64,000 bases of DNA. Origin: Polynucleobacter sp. JS-JIR-II-50 (GTDB lineage: Bacteria > Pseudomonadota > Gammaproteobacteria > Burkholderiales > Burkholderiaceae). The position numbers were made by a program, and so were the translations under genes. The notes below the pieces were generated by a model, which saw only the letters and a list, made by a program, of their open reading frames with translations, was not told the DNA's origin and did no database searches. The number at the start of each line of letters is the position of its first letter. Position 1 is the stretch's first letter. The stretch is from contig NZ_CP061307.1 of assembly GCF_018687895.1 (NCBI RefSeq), forward strand, positions 1,135,855-1,199,854, given 5' to 3'. Shown here piece by piece: positions 37,797 to 47,607 of this stretch.

Positions 37797-38976
37797 TTCG
37801 AGCCCCAACAAAGTAACGCTAACTGCATTGCCTCCTTTGGCTTTGTATATTCACTTTCCTTGGTGTGAAAAGAAATGCCCTTATTGTGACTTCAATTCAC
37901 ATCAAATTAAAGAAGGTGTTACCAGGGCGGGCTTTGATGAGCAGCGCTATATCAATGCACTGATTGCTGACCTAGAAACTGAATTACCTAATATTTGGGG
38001 GCGTCAGGTCCATAGCATCTTTATTGGTGGGGGAACGCCAAGCCTGCTATCAGCCGAAGGCATGGATCAATTACTTTGCGCTATCCGCGCTCGAGTAAAT
38101 CTTGAGCCCGATGCTGAAATTACGATGGAAGCAAACCCAGGATCAATCGAAGCCGATAAATTTGCAGGATTTGCAAAGGCAGGGATTAATCGTGTGTCGA
38201 TCGGAGTTCAGAGCTTTCAGGATGAACAGCTCAAAGCCTTGGGACGTATACACAATGGCGAGGAAGCCAAGCGCGCAATAGCAATTGCCCTGAAACACTT
38301 CAAATCGGTGAATCTGGATTTGATGTACGGGCTCCCAAAGCAGACATTAGATTTAGCCAAGGCAGATATTGAGACAGCCCTTTCTTTTAAAACGCCCCAT
38401 CTGTCTTTCTACAATCTCACGTTGGAACCGAATACCTACTTTGCAAACTTTCCTCCACAATTACCTAGCGATGATGAAGTGGATGCCATCTTTGAGCAGA
38501 ATTTAGATTTACTCACCAAGGCAGGCTACAAACGTTATGAAGTCTCTGCCTACGCTCAGAAAAACCAAGAGTGCAAACACAACCTGAACTACTGGCGCTT
38601 TGGTGATTACATGGGCATTGGTGCAGGCGCTCATGGAAAGATTTCTTTTCCAGACAAAATTACTCGCCAAGTAAGGGAACGCCATCCAGAAAGTTATATG
38701 CAAGCAATGGAGTCCAAGGGAAATGCGTTAATTGAATCTCGGGTTCTTGAAGCTAAGGATCTGCCTTTCGAATTCATGCTCAATACCCTAAGACTGACAG
38801 ATGGCGTTGCCACCAATACTTTCAGCGAAAGAACAGGTCTGCCTTTAAACGTGATTAGCAAAGGCTTAGCTGAAGCTAGTAACAAGCAATTACTGGATGA
38901 GAATCCCAGTCAGCTGAAAGCCACACCACTAGGAATGCGCTACCTCAATAATCTGCAAGAAATGTTTTTGGATTAA
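37789..38976 (+). CDS. hemW: HemW, radical SAM heme chaperone
   Basis: HemW is a radical SAM protein, formerly annotated as oxygen-independent coproporphyrinogen oxidase, that now is known as a heme-transfer chaperone. The 4Fe-4S motif CxxxCxxC is in HFPWCEKKCPYCDFNS, followed by FIGGGTPSLLS and EANPGSIEADKF, all typical. The usual HemN extra N-terminal residues are absent, which favours HemW. The start is uncertain: a GTG at 37789 (395 residues) overlaps rdgB by eight bases, a TTG at 37771 is possible and no Shine-Dalgarno is clear. The C-terminal HemN_C region covers about residues 310-385. Confidence 0.93.
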   Translation: MLNSSPNKVTLTALPPLALYIHFPWCEKKCPYCDFNSHQIKEGVTRAGFDEQRYINALIADLETELPNIWGRQVHSIFIGGGTPSLLSAEGMDQLLCAIRARVNLEPDAEITMEANPGSIEADKFAGFAKAGINRVSIGVQSFQDEQLKALGRIHNGEEAKRAIAIALKHFKSVNLDLMYGLPKQTLDLAKADIETALSFKTPHLSFYNLTLEPNTYFANFPPQLPSDDEVDAIFEQNLDLLTKAGYKRYEVSAYAQKNQECKHNLNYWRFGDYMGIGAGAHGKISFPDKITRQVRERHPESYMQAMESKGNALIESRVLEAKDLPFEFMLNTLRLTDGVATNTFSERTGLPLNVISKGLAEASNKQLLDENPSQLKATPLGMRYLNNLQEMFLD

Positions 38977-39003
38977 ACCGTTTTAGCCGCTATGCGTTGA
39001 GCG

Positions 39004-39801
39004 CTAGCTACCCGTCCAAATAGGTGGCTCACCCTTTAAGAATGAAGCAACTCCGCCTTGGAAATCATTGCTGCCATAGGTTTCACTGATGAGGTCACTA
39101 CAGTCGGGCAGATTGTTTTTAATTAATCTAGCCAATACCAGCTTGCTAGATTTTTGGGTAATGGGAGCCAACTTACTCAGTCGCTCTGCGAGATTGGCAG
39201 CCTCTTGACCTAGCTGCTCTTGCTCGTATGTTGCTAAAAGATAACCTTGTTGGAGCAACTCTTTTGCAGGAATCATTTCCGCAAGAAGCAGCATCCGCTT
39301 AACAATGTTGATTCCTAGATGAGCAACTAGCCATGCAACATTTGCAGCAGATAAACAGTTACCAAGTGTTTTGGCTATAGGTACGCCAAACTTAGCTTCG
39401 GGAGTTGAGATTCGGAAATCACAGCAACTGGCTATTGCTAATCCACCCCCAACAGCCATAGCATCGACAACGGCAATTGTTGGGATGGGCAAGGTGGCAA
39501 GCGGACCCAGATAATCATCAATACCCTCTTCATAACGAATGCCATCGTGACCATCTTTAAAGCTAGCAAATTGCGCTATATCACTACCGGATATAAAAGA
39601 CTTGCCGCCAGCACCGCGTAAGATGGCTACACGTATCTTGGGATTCTTAGCAATATCTTCACAGATCGACTTCAGGCTTTGATACATCCCTACTGTCATT
39701 GCATTGCGAGCCGCTACATGATCAAAAGTAATGTAGGCAATGTCACCCTGCGTCTCTAAAACGACTTGAGCAACATTACCTCCTTTTCCGGAATCACTCA
39801 T
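39004..39801 (-). CDS. Crotonase-fold CoA-processing enzyme (enoyl-CoA hydratase/isomerase family)
   Basis: The 265-residue protein has the crotonase fold: residues about 20-35 DHVAARNAMTVGMYQSLKSI and the oxyanion-hole regions KSFISGSDIAQF and AMAVGGGLAIASCCDFRIS. In classical enoyl-CoA hydratase two glutamates act as acid and base, in GGGxEL and FGQPE. Here the matching positions are GGGLAIA and FGVPIAK, so both are missing. The protein is therefore not a normal hydratase; it may be an isomerase, hydrolase or decarboxylase. It is eight bases upstream of a Bug-protein gene end, likely same transcript, and near a CoA transferase. Confidence 0.85.
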   Translation of the reverse strand: MSDSGKGGNVAQVVLETQGDIAYITFDHVAARNAMTVGMYQSLKSICEDIAKNPKIRVAILRGAGGKSFISGSDIAQFASFKDGHDGIRYEEGIDDYLGPLATLPIPTIAVVDAMAVGGGLAIASCCDFRISTPEAKFGVPIAKTLGNCLSAANVAWLVAHLGINIVKRMLLLAEMIPAKELLQQGYLLATYEQEQLGQEAANLAERLSKLAPITQKSSKLVLARLIKNNLPDCSDLISETYGSNDFQGGVASFLKGEPPIWTGS

Positions 39802-39808
39802 AGAGAGT

Positions 39809-40798
39809 TTATTCAGCCTTAATATTCAGACTCTTTACTAAACGCTGGTATTTCGCCAGTTCGCCAGCTAAGAACAAACTAAATGCTGCAGGTGTTGCAG
39901 GCCCTTCAGGCTGTAAACCCTGTGAATCAAGTGTCTTTTTAATTTGTGGATCGGCCATGGCGGCTTTAACAGCTTGGTCAATCTTGTTCACTACTGCAGG
40001 ATCCATGCCCTTTGGACCCATGATGGAGTACCAGTTCGTGACGTCAAATCCTGTAATACCCACTTCGTTAAACGTAGGTACGTTTGGAAGAATAGATAAT
40101 CGTTTTGGGGTGGAGATTGCCAAAGCCTTCAAGCTGCCGTCTTTAATTTGCTGCAAGTTCGGCGGCAAGGTATCAAAGTTCATCGTAATTTGACCACCTA
40201 GCAAATCAATGATGGCCTGACCGCTACCTTTATAGGGCACATGGTTTAACTGAATGCCAGCAATCTTGGCAAACAAAGCACCTGCTAAGTGTTGAGTACT
40301 GCCAATACCAGACGAACCATAAGTCATCTGACCTGGATTTGCTTTAGCAAGGGAGATTAATTGTGATACCGAGTTCACAGGCAATGAAGCCTTCACTACT
40401 AAAACGTTCGGCACATATCCCAAATAAGTAATAGGTGTGAAATCCGTTGCAGGATTGTATTGAACGTTAGTCAGCACAAATGGCGCAATCGCATTGGAGT
40501 TAGAGTGACCTACTAGTAAAGTGTAGCCATCCGGATTCGACTTGGAAACTTGATCGGCTGCAATTGTTCCCGCCGCACCAGATTTATTTTCCACAATCAC
40601 GCTTTGACCGAGAATCTCACCCATTTTTGGGGCCAGGGCTCGAGCAACAATATCGGTACCGCCACCAGGTGCAAAACCAACAATCAGTCGGATTGGTTTT
40701 GTTGGGTAAGACTGCTGCCCTAAAGCAAAGAACGAACTCGTAGCCAGAGTAATTGCGAGCAAACTACGAACAGCCCACTGAGGCGATTTAAGCAACAT
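39809..40798 (-). CDS. Bug-family (TctC) periplasmic solute-binding protein
   Basis: I start at the ATG at 40798, which gives 329 residues with GGAGA upstream and a signal peptide ([20 protein letters not shown], cut near residue 27). The longer frame to 40975 runs over the divergent gene's leader. The mature part starts [20 protein letters not shown] and holds [12 protein letters not shown] and VPTFNEVGI, as in Bug proteins that bind small organic acids. It is divergent from a class III CoA transferase and followed by a crotonase-family enzyme, suggesting uptake and CoA activation of an acid. No TctAB membrane genes are near. Confidence 0.93.
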   Translation of the reverse strand: MLLKSPQWAVRSLLAITLATSSFFALGQQSYPTKPIRLIVGFAPGGGTDIVARALAPKMGEILGQSVIVENKSGAAGTIAADQVSKSNPDGYTLLVGHSNSNAIAPFVLTNVQYNPATDFTPITYLGYVPNVLVVKASLPVNSVSQLISLAKANPGQMTYGSSGIGSTQHLAGALFAKIAGIQLNHVPYKGSGQAIIDLLGGQITMNFDTLPPNLQQIKDGSLKALAISTPKRLSILPNVPTFNEVGITGFDVTNWYSIMGPKGMDPAVVNKIDQAVKAAMADPQIKKTLDSQGLQPEGPATPAAFSLFLAGELAKYQRLVKSLNIKAE

Positions 40799-40874
40799 AA
40801 AGTCTCCAAAATTGTTTTTATTGTGTTTGATACTATTAGAGACTAATTCTAAACATATAAGAAGCAACGAGACA

Positions 40875-42122
40875 ATGACGAAAACACCTATAAATGACGC
40901 TTTAAATGGTGCGGATGATGGATCAAGACCATTACCCCTCTCACGAGTACGTGTGCTTGACGTCAGCCAGGTCATGGCCGGCCCTTACTGCTGCATGCTA
41001 TTGGCGGACTTAGGTGCGGATGTTATCAAAATCGAGCCTCCGGGCACAGGTGATCAGACTCGTGGCGCAATGGGTTTCAAGATGAAGGGTTCAGACAGTA
41101 TGGGCTTTCTGAACATGAACCGCAATAAACGTAGTCTCACCTTGAATCTCAAAACCGAGGCCGGTAAGAAAGTATTCTTTGAGTTGGTCAAAACCGCTGA
41201 TATTTTGGTAGAGAACTATCGCCCTGGGGTGATGAAAAAACTAGGAATCGATTACGCCTCTTTAAAAGATATCAATCCTGGTTTGGTCTATGCCAGCATT
41301 TCTGGCTTTGGCCAAACTGGCCCATGGGCAGAACGCCCTGGTTTTGATCTCATGGCCCAAGCGATGTCTGGCGTCATGAGCGTTACAGGCTATCCAGATG
41401 GTCCTCCAGTTAAAGCTGGCGTTCCGGTAGCTGATATTGGCTGCGCACTTTTTGCGGTATATGGAATATTGTCGGCATATATTGGCAAAACCAAAACGGG
41501 TGAAGGTCAGTTTATTGATGCCTCACTCTTTGATTCCGCTTTGGCATTCTCCATTTGGGATACCGCTCAATACTGGGGTACTGGAGTTGAGCCCTACAAA
41601 CTTGGCACAGCCAATCATATGAGCGCCCCCTACCAAGCCATGAAAGCTGCTGATGGTTACTTTGTCATGGGTGCTACAAATCAAAAACTGTGGAAGTTGC
41701 TGTGCGACAAGATTGAGCGTCCTGAATTATTTGAAGATGCCCGCTTCAAAACAAATCCACTGCGCTTAGGCAATCGCTTAGAGCTAGCTTCTGAGCTTGA
41801 GAAAACGTTTGTCTCCAAAACTGCGGATGAATGGGTAGACACCTTATTGACCGCAGGCATCCCTGCAGGCCCTATCAACACCTATCCAGAGGCATTCGAT
41901 AGCGAGCATGGCCGTCATCGTAAGATGCGGATGGAGATTGATCATCCTATTGAAGGCAAGGTGCCTAATATTGGTTTTGCCGTCAAAATGAATGGCACGC
42001 CACAACAGGTGTATCGCCACCCTCCTTTGTTGGGTGAACATACCAGCGAGCTTCTTGCTGAGCTCGGTATTGCGGGTGATGAACTGAAGTCTCTTGAAGC
42101 GGGTGGCGCTTTTGCACCCTAG
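40875..42122 (+). CDS. Class III (CaiB/BaiF) CoA transferase
   Basis: This enzyme transfers CoA between acyl groups. I start at the ATG at 40875, giving 415 residues beginning [16 protein letters not shown]; the upstream extension is unrelated. The family hallmarks are [20 protein letters not shown] near residue 28, [14 protein letters not shown] near residue 51, and the catalytic Asp D158 in [17 protein letters not shown]. The C-terminal lid holds [16 protein letters not shown]. It is divergent from the Bug gene with a 76-base shared promoter region. The substrate cannot be told from sequence. Confidence 0.93.
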   Translation: MTKTPINDALNGADDGSRPLPLSRVRVLDVSQVMAGPYCCMLLADLGADVIKIEPPGTGDQTRGAMGFKMKGSDSMGFLNMNRNKRSLTLNLKTEAGKKVFFELVKTADILVENYRPGVMKKLGIDYASLKDINPGLVYASISGFGQTGPWAERPGFDLMAQAMSGVMSVTGYPDGPPVKAGVPVADIGCALFAVYGILSAYIGKTKTGEGQFIDASLFDSALAFSIWDTAQYWGTGVEPYKLGTANHMSAPYQAMKAADGYFVMGATNQKLWKLLCDKIERPELFEDARFKTNPLRLGNRLELASELEKTFVSKTADEWVDTLLTAGIPAGPINTYPEAFDSEHGRHRKMRMEIDHPIEGKVPNIGFAVKMNGTPQQVYRHPPLLGEHTSELLAELGIAGDELKSLEAGGAFAP

Positions 42123-42164
42123 TTTGTAGCTTAATAAACGTAATGATTAAGTAAAAAAGAAACT

Positions 42165-42190
42165 AAAAAGGACTCCGTAGAGCCTTTTTT
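42165..42190. terminator. Bidirectional terminator between CoA transferase and alkylsulfatase
   Basis: AAAAAGG followed by ACTC-CGTA-GAG and CCTTTTTT form a near-perfect stem with a four-base loop. It has A on the left and T on the right, so it can end plus-strand transcription from the CoA transferase and minus-strand transcription from the alkylsulfatase gene, whose stop is at 42227. Confidence 0.8.
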
Positions 42191-42226
42191 AATTTTAGAG
42201 AAGCCTAATTACGCCAGTTGCTTTAG

Positions 42227-44332
42227 TTACTCGCCAGCAGTAATGGCCATCTCTTGTGCTGAGAATGGATCTTTGGCTGGAGCAGCTGGCTTAGGAGCCG
42301 CCTTACCTTTAGTACCTGGCATGAGTTCAAAATCAGGCACAAAGACCGTCAAGGTGCTTCTGAGTTGATCGAATGATTTGCGATCACCATCAAACCTCAC
42401 CTTGCCTTCAGCTAGCAACTTTTCAAAAGTTGTTTGTCCACCCATCACCTGCTCGAGATCACTACGATTTAATGTGATGGTCAGATTTGGATTCTTGGCC
42501 TGCTGACCTTTAATGTTGGTCAAAGCAGAATTACTCATCTCAATTACAAATTTTTCACCATTGTCTGGTGTAGAGAGATTAATTACAAAGTTCATGTCCG
42601 CCGCTTTCTTGCTGTCCATGCTGATAGCCAAAGCATTGAGCCAGAGTTCGGTTGTCATGCCTTTAATCATGTCTGGGCCATTGGATTTCGGTGATGCCCC
42701 TGAAGGCATGCCATGGCGTAGTTCATAAGCGGCCCCCAAGAAGCTATTGCGCATACTTGGACTTTCTTTTTGGTAGCCAATCTGCTCAAAAATATCTGCC
42801 AGCAAGTCTTTGGCGGCCGTATTGTTCGGTTGCGCATAAACCAACTTGTTAACAATTTCCATAGCTTCACGGTATTTGCCCTGCTTATAGAGCTCTTTGC
42901 CCTTAGCCATGATCTTGGCCGAGCCACCCATCATCTCCACATACAGTGGTGCCGAATCTTTTGGGGATAGTGGCGCTAGTGTTGCTGGGTTAGCGTCCCA
43001 ATAACCTAGATAACGATTTATCACGGCACGACTATTGTGCTCTTCGGAACCATGATAGCTATGAGCTGCCCATTGCCTCTTCAGACTCTCAGGCTGTTTA
43101 TATACATTCTGGATTTCATTAATAGTGACGCCATTGTTTGCTAAATGGAGCACTTCGTTATGAAGATGAGCATAACTATCGCGTTGGGTACGCATCACCT
43201 CTTGTATGCGCTCATTACCCCAGCGCGGCCAGGTATGCGATGCAAACATGACCTCACTCTCAGTGCCATAACGATATAAAGCGTTGTTAATGTTCTTGGA
43301 CCATGCCAGTGAGTCGCGAACTAAGGCGCCGCGTAAGGTGTAGATGTTATGAATGGTGCCAGTGATATTTTCTGCCGCCCAGAATGCTTTAAATTGCGGG
43401 AAATAGGTATTCATCTCCGCAGGAGCTTCAGTGCCTGGAGTATTTTGGAATTCCATTTCCACGCCATCCACGGTCATTTTTTCATAAGGTTGATTGATAT
43501 AGACGTTAGGCTCAATCAACCCTAGATTACCAGCAGCAGTATTTTTACCAATGGATTGGTCGACGTGACCAAATGGGCTGCGAGGCAATAACACACCGTA
43601 CTGGAAATACATTCTGCGGGTCATAGCATTGCCTGCGTAGACATTTTCAGCAATCGCATGATCCATAAAACCAGCTGGCGCAATGACCTTGACCTTGCCG
43701 CTCTTCACGTCTGCCTCATCGACTACACCACGCACACCACCAAAATGATCACCATGCGAATGGGAGTACACGACTGCTACTACTGGACGTTTGCCCAACT
43801 TCTCATTTACGAGCTCTAGGGCTGCGCGTGCAGTCTCTTTAGCGGTTAGTGGATCAAAAACTATCCAACCAGTATCTGTTTTGATGAAACTAATATTGGC
43901 CAAGTCAAAGCCACGAACCTGATAAATTTTTCCTGGTACAACTTCATATAAGCCATAGCCCATATTGAGAATAGCTTGACGTTGCAATGAAGGGTGCACA
44001 CTATCAAAGTCTTTCCCCTGCAGGAGGAATTCATAACTACCCATGTCCCATGCCACGTTGCCAGCATCGGCCATGATCGTTTTATATGGCGGGGCTGCTA
44101 TGAAGCCTTTTTTGGATTCCTCAAAATCACGCTGATCTTCGAAAGGCAGCGTCTTGCGCAATCCATTTTGCAGCTCAACCGTATAGCTTGATGGCGCCTT
44201 ACCTTTTGGATCGAAATGCTTCCCCTGCATAGCGCCAGGATCCGCCACCACACCACCACCCCCTGCCGCAATCGCCAACCCAGCGGTCATTAATGTGGCC
44301 GCTACCGAAAACTGTGTGAGTTTGATTTTCAT
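42227..44332 (-). CDS. Alkyl/aryl-sulfatase of the SdsA1/Pisa1 type (metallo-beta-lactamase fold)
   Basis: The 701-residue exported protein begins with a signal peptide (about residues 1-22, MKIKLTQFSVAATLMTAGLA). A metallo-beta-lactamase domain (about residues 130-360) holds the zinc motif SHSHGDHFGG with H191, H193, D195 and H196. A helical dimerisation domain with tetratricopeptide character is near residues 480-560, and an SCP2-like C-terminal domain covers about residues 570-690. This is the architecture of Pseudomonas SdsA1, which hydrolyses primary alkyl sulfates such as SDS. Its natural substrate here is likely a sulfate ester from detergents or algae. It is a single gene. Confidence 0.92.
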   Translation of the reverse strand: MKIKLTQFSVAATLMTAGLAIAAGGGGVVADPGAMQGKHFDPKGKAPSSYTVELQNGLRKTLPFEDQRDFEESKKGFIAAPPYKTIMADAGNVAWDMGSYEFLLQGKDFDSVHPSLQRQAILNMGYGLYEVVPGKIYQVRGFDLANISFIKTDTGWIVFDPLTAKETARAALELVNEKLGKRPVVAVVYSHSHGDHFGGVRGVVDEADVKSGKVKVIAPAGFMDHAIAENVYAGNAMTRRMYFQYGVLLPRSPFGHVDQSIGKNTAAGNLGLIEPNVYINQPYEKMTVDGVEMEFQNTPGTEAPAEMNTYFPQFKAFWAAENITGTIHNIYTLRGALVRDSLAWSKNINNALYRYGTESEVMFASHTWPRWGNERIQEVMRTQRDSYAHLHNEVLHLANNGVTINEIQNVYKQPESLKRQWAAHSYHGSEEHNSRAVINRYLGYWDANPATLAPLSPKDSAPLYVEMMGGSAKIMAKGKELYKQGKYREAMEIVNKLVYAQPNNTAAKDLLADIFEQIGYQKESPSMRNSFLGAAYELRHGMPSGASPKSNGPDMIKGMTTELWLNALAISMDSKKAADMNFVINLSTPDNGEKFVIEMSNSALTNIKGQQAKNPNLTITLNRSDLEQVMGGQTTFEKLLAEGKVRFDGDRKSFDQLRSTLTVFVPDFELMPGTKGKAAPKPAAPAKDPFSAQEMAITAGE

Positions 44333-44431
44333 AAAAGCCCAAAGTAAAAAAGTATTTTGATTACTTCAATGATATGTTTGAGCTAATCAATGGCAATTAG
44401 CCCCACAGCTAATGTCAGTCTATTCAGAATA

Positions 44432-45880
44432 TTAAATTGCGTAGACTGCAACAACAGGTAAGCCAATGAAAAAGGTAGTCCCTTTGCCAGGGAATGACTC
44501 AAACCAGATAGATCCACCGTGTCTCATCACAATATGCTTACATAACCAAAGACCAATTCCCATACCGGAACCCTTGGTAGTTGAAAGCAGCTCAAAAATG
44601 TGGGTCTGCACATTTTCATCAATTCCTGAGCCTGTGTCTGCGATCGATATTTGAACGCCAGTACTACTATGCTCGCCTCGAATCGTGATTAATTTATTTA
44701 AATTTTCAGTCGACTTCAATGCATCAATTGCGTTGTTCACTAAATTCAATAGTACTTGTTGAAGTTCTCCCTTATTAGCAGTGATAAAGAGGTCTTCCTC
44801 GAACTTGAGAACCATCCGAATATTCTGCTTAACAATTTCTGGGCGAGCAATGGTAAGCACTAAATCAATTAATTCAGCAAGGTCAACTTTTGTAGATGCC
44901 ATCTTTTCATCAGCGAACACCGATCTAAGGGAACGAATAATACTTGCTGCACGCTGATTGTCTGCCAACAAAGAATCCAAAACTTCTCTCTGTAAGTTAG
45001 GATTCAATTCTCCTTCTGCTATTTTCTTTTGCAAAAATTGAATATTTAAACTAGAAGCACCCAAGGGCTGATTAAGCTCATGTGCAATAGAGGCCGATAA
45101 AGCCCCGGTACTGGCGGTCTTATTGGCCTTTAATAGCGATGCGATTAGGAGCTCTCGCTCCTGTAAATGCGCTTTAGCAGCTTCACTTTCATTCGCTGTT
45201 TTGATATTCGCAATAGTAATTTGCTCGGCCCAGTATCCCCCAATCGCAATATATGACAAGGTATTCATCACAAGTTGGGAAATGGTAAACAGAATCAGCA
45301 GTTGAGGGATCTGATCAACTTGACGAATGGTAAAGGCCGAGGCAACCATGATGACGAATCGCCCTAAAGCAAAAAACATTTCAGCAAAATTGGCGTATTG
45401 CATATAAACCAATTGCTTAGATGGGGAAGATTTTCTCTTCTTACCTAGCTCATATATTTGCCAGCAATAAAAAATACTAGCAAGCCCTGCCATTACCGCA
45501 GTACGACTTTCAAAAGATCCGTATAGACGCATGGAATCAAATACGGCAATAAAAATGAGGACTGAAACTGAGGCAACTATCTTTACTCGCTTAGAAACTT
45601 CATGATTGAGTGACTGACAAAATAATGCTTGCAGCATCGTTGCTACATAGAAGAAGGTATTGGCTACCGTGAAATTAAATTCTGGATTAGCAATATTTTG
45701 GAGGGTAATAATTCCTGCCCCAAAAATAAATAACCCCACCACATTCACTAGTAGGGAGGACATCCAATACAAACTGGGTCTCAGGAGGTTCTGAGAGCGG
45801 TAATAGTGATAGATTCCAAAAAATAGGCCCATCTGAATGACGGCCAGAATAAAGAAGTAGATAGAAATGAGCAGCTTCAT
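44432..45880 (-). CDS. Membrane sensor histidine kinase, orphan
   Basis: I start at the ATG at 45880, giving 482 residues that begin directly with the first helix (MKLLISIYFFILAVIQMGLF). About six or seven membrane segments lie in residues 1-220, like a 7TM sensing module. A DHp helix holds the phospho-accepting His in SIAHELNQPLGASSLN near residue 265. The HATPase has N-box NLVNNAIDALK, ADTGSGID and GSGMGIGLW. It resembles the large HisKA family of Burkholderiales kinases. No response regulator gene is next to it, so its partner is elsewhere. The upstream gene at 45918 is divergent. Confidence 0.9.
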   Translation of the reverse strand: MKLLISIYFFILAVIQMGLFFGIYHYYRSQNLLRPSLYWMSSLLVNVVGLFIFGAGIITLQNIANPEFNFTVANTFFYVATMLQALFCQSLNHEVSKRVKIVASVSVLIFIAVFDSMRLYGSFESRTAVMAGLASIFYCWQIYELGKKRKSSPSKQLVYMQYANFAEMFFALGRFVIMVASAFTIRQVDQIPQLLILFTISQLVMNTLSYIAIGGYWAEQITIANIKTANESEAAKAHLQERELLIASLLKANKTASTGALSASIAHELNQPLGASSLNIQFLQKKIAEGELNPNLQREVLDSLLADNQRAASIIRSLRSVFADEKMASTKVDLAELIDLVLTIARPEIVKQNIRMVLKFEEDLFITANKGELQQVLLNLVNNAIDALKSTENLNKLITIRGEHSSTGVQISIADTGSGIDENVQTHIFELLSTTKGSGMGIGLWLCKHIVMRHGGSIWFESFPGKGTTFFIGLPVVAVYAI

Positions 45881-45917
45881 GTTTGCTATGGTACATCCAC
45901 TGAATTGATTCGCTAAA

Positions 45918-46880
45918 ATGCGTGTCATGCGGCTTTTTAGTAGATCCCAACTCCTTTTCTTTGTCACCCTATTAGTCGCTGGGGTTAGCTTTGCTCATGC
46001 CCAATCGGCTTTTTATAACGCCGCTAACAACTATCTTAAAAAGCGCGCTGACGCTTTTATGACGATTACGGGTTATTCACTTACACCGGATGTGACAACA
46101 GGATCGTTGTCGATCCGTAACAATGGTGGCGATAACTCCGACTTGCAAATGATTTCTCTAGGAGGCGGTGATCGAATTAGCGCAAACTTTCCTCTTTATT
46201 TAGAGGGGACCTTAGCGGTTAATCGTTACAACCCAACGTTTAGTGATGGAATCGCCAATACATCCGTTACAGTACCGGTTCATTGGAACAGCATCACAGG
46301 CACCGGCGGTATTGGTTGGGATTTTCCAATTACCAATGAATTGCGTTTCCGCCCTATTGCCAATGTCATGCTGGGGCATTTAGAGAGCGATCTTTCGATT
46401 GCTTCTAGGGTTCTTCAGAATCAAAAAAGTATTGACCTACAATTCCTCAATGGCGGCCGTATGAATTCCTATGGTTTGGGTGGCTCGGTCATGCTGGACT
46501 ATGAGAACTACCAACCCGATCAAGAGATTGACGTGGAGTTACGCTATACCAATATTCCAGTACAAACATTTGATACCTCCACTGCAGTGCAAGGTTCAGC
46601 TGATTCGCAAAGTCTGGCACTTTGGGCTAGAAGTCGCATTCCGACGCCGATCACACTGCTAGATAGACCTTTAAGAGCTGTGTTTGAAGTGGCACATACC
46701 GAATTCCTGGGCGACTTACGAGGAGCCTTGGGGTTTAACTCCCTCTCCTCCGTAGGTACTGGTATTGAATTGGATCGCAGCGCATCTGATCCTGTCTTTA
46801 CTCGCATCAGAGTGGTGTTTCGCTACCAATTTGGTCAAAATGTGCACGGAACCTCTATTGGCTTAGCTGCCAGCTTCTAA
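45918..46880 (+). CDS. Solitary outer-membrane beta-barrel protein (autotransporter-like)
   Basis: The 320-residue protein starts with a signal peptide (SQLLFFVTLLVAGVSFAHAQ, cut near residue 29). The mature part is made of alternating aromatic/hydrophobic beta-strands (for example DVELRYTNIPVQTFD, ALWARSRIPTPI and LRAVFEVAHTEFLG) and ends VFRYQFGQNVHGTSIGLAAS then F, the C-terminal Phe needed for BAM insertion. It matches the solitary outer-membrane autotransporter-like barrel family: a barrel without a passenger. It is divergent from the histidine kinase, 37 bases between the chosen starts. It may therefore be a target of that kinase, but no evidence shows this. Confidence 0.8.
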   Translation: MRVMRLFSRSQLLFFVTLLVAGVSFAHAQSAFYNAANNYLKKRADAFMTITGYSLTPDVTTGSLSIRNNGGDNSDLQMISLGGGDRISANFPLYLEGTLAVNRYNPTFSDGIANTSVTVPVHWNSITGTGGIGWDFPITNELRFRPIANVMLGHLESDLSIASRVLQNQKSIDLQFLNGGRMNSYGLGGSVMLDYENYQPDQEIDVELRYTNIPVQTFDTSTAVQGSADSQSLALWARSRIPTPITLLDRPLRAVFEVAHTEFLGDLRGALGFNSLSSVGTGIELDRSASDPVFTRIRVVFRYQFGQNVHGTSIGLAASF

Positions 46881-46933
46881 TATGGGCAATACAATAGCTA
46901 CAAATACTGAATTGCTAGTATTTACTTGTTTCC

Positions 46934-46956
46934 GCGTCACCACTCAGCGGTGACGC
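46934..46956 (+). terminator. Hairpin between the barrel gene and the duplicated-domain gene
   Basis: GCGTCACC at 46934-46941 and GGTGACGC at 46949-46956 are a perfect eight-base inverted repeat around a seven-base loop. ACTTTTAA follows, a weak T run. It is probably a weak terminator of the barrel gene, which ends 54 bases upstream; an alternative is a palindromic binding site upstream of the next gene. Confidence 0.5.
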
Positions 46957-46985
46957 ACTTTTAACACCTTAAGGATCCAACCATT

Positions 46986-47567
46986 ATGAAAAAAATTATC
47001 ATTGCTGTTGTCATTGCTGCAATCGCAGTTGGCGGCTACTTATTCCTCACCAAACCAAAAGCGCCTATTGCTGGTGTGGCCGCTCAAGAATCCGCACTTA
47101 TCTATGATGGTGAAGTAACTAAAATTGATGCAGCGACTCGCACAGTTACCCTCAAGAACAAAGATGGCGAAACCTCCATTGTTGCTGGTCCTGAAGTAAA
47201 GAACTTTGCAGAAATTAAAGTGGGCGATCATTTTGACGTTGTCTATGAACTTGCGGTAGCTATTGAGTTGGTTAAGGTAAAAAATCCAGGCACAACTAGC
47301 GAACAAGTTAGCACTAGTACTACAACTGCCCCACAAGGTGACAAGCCAGGGATGATCACGACCAATACCGTTACTGCAACCGCCAATGTTGAAGCGATTG
47401 ATGCAGCTAAAAATATCGTTTCTTTGAAGGGTCCACAAGGAAACATCATCAAGGTTAAGGTTCAGAATCCTGACTTAATGAAAGATATCGCTGTAAACGA
47501 TCAAGTAAAAGTGGTTTACACAGAAGCAATTGCTGCAGTGGTAACTGCACCAGCAGCTAAGAAGTAA
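46986..47567 (+). CDS. Membrane-anchored protein with two duplicated small beta domains, unknown function
   Basis: The 193-residue protein has one N-terminal helix (about residues 3-21, KIIIAVVIAAIAVGGYLFL), probably an anchor with the rest in the periplasm. Two similar domains follow, about residues 36-98 (YDGEVTKIDAATRTVTLKNK, then VGDHFDVVYELAVAI) and about 125-187 (ATANVEAIDAAKNIVSLKGP, then VNDQVKVVYTEAIAAV). Both read as x-V-x-x-ID-AAxxxVxLK...VxDxxxVVYxxAIA, which looks like an internal duplication. I do not recognise the family by name; it is similar in style to periplasmic metal-binding or DUF5666-like proteins. AAGGA lies ten bases before the ATG. Confidence 0.82.
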   Translation: MKKIIIAVVIAAIAVGGYLFLTKPKAPIAGVAAQESALIYDGEVTKIDAATRTVTLKNKDGETSIVAGPEVKNFAEIKVGDHFDVVYELAVAIELVKVKNPGTTSEQVSTSTTTAPQGDKPGMITTNTVTATANVEAIDAAKNIVSLKGPQGNIIKVKVQNPDLMKDIAVNDQVKVVYTEAIAAVVTAPAAKK

Positions 47568-47607
47568 TCAAAAAATGAAGTAATTCTTTTCCAGTAGCTG
47601 AAAAGAC

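Noticed and set aside
40799..40975. Long N-terminal extension of the Bug protein gene
   Set aside because: A signal peptide and a GGAGA site fit the ATG at 40798, and the extension overlaps the divergent CoA transferase gene.
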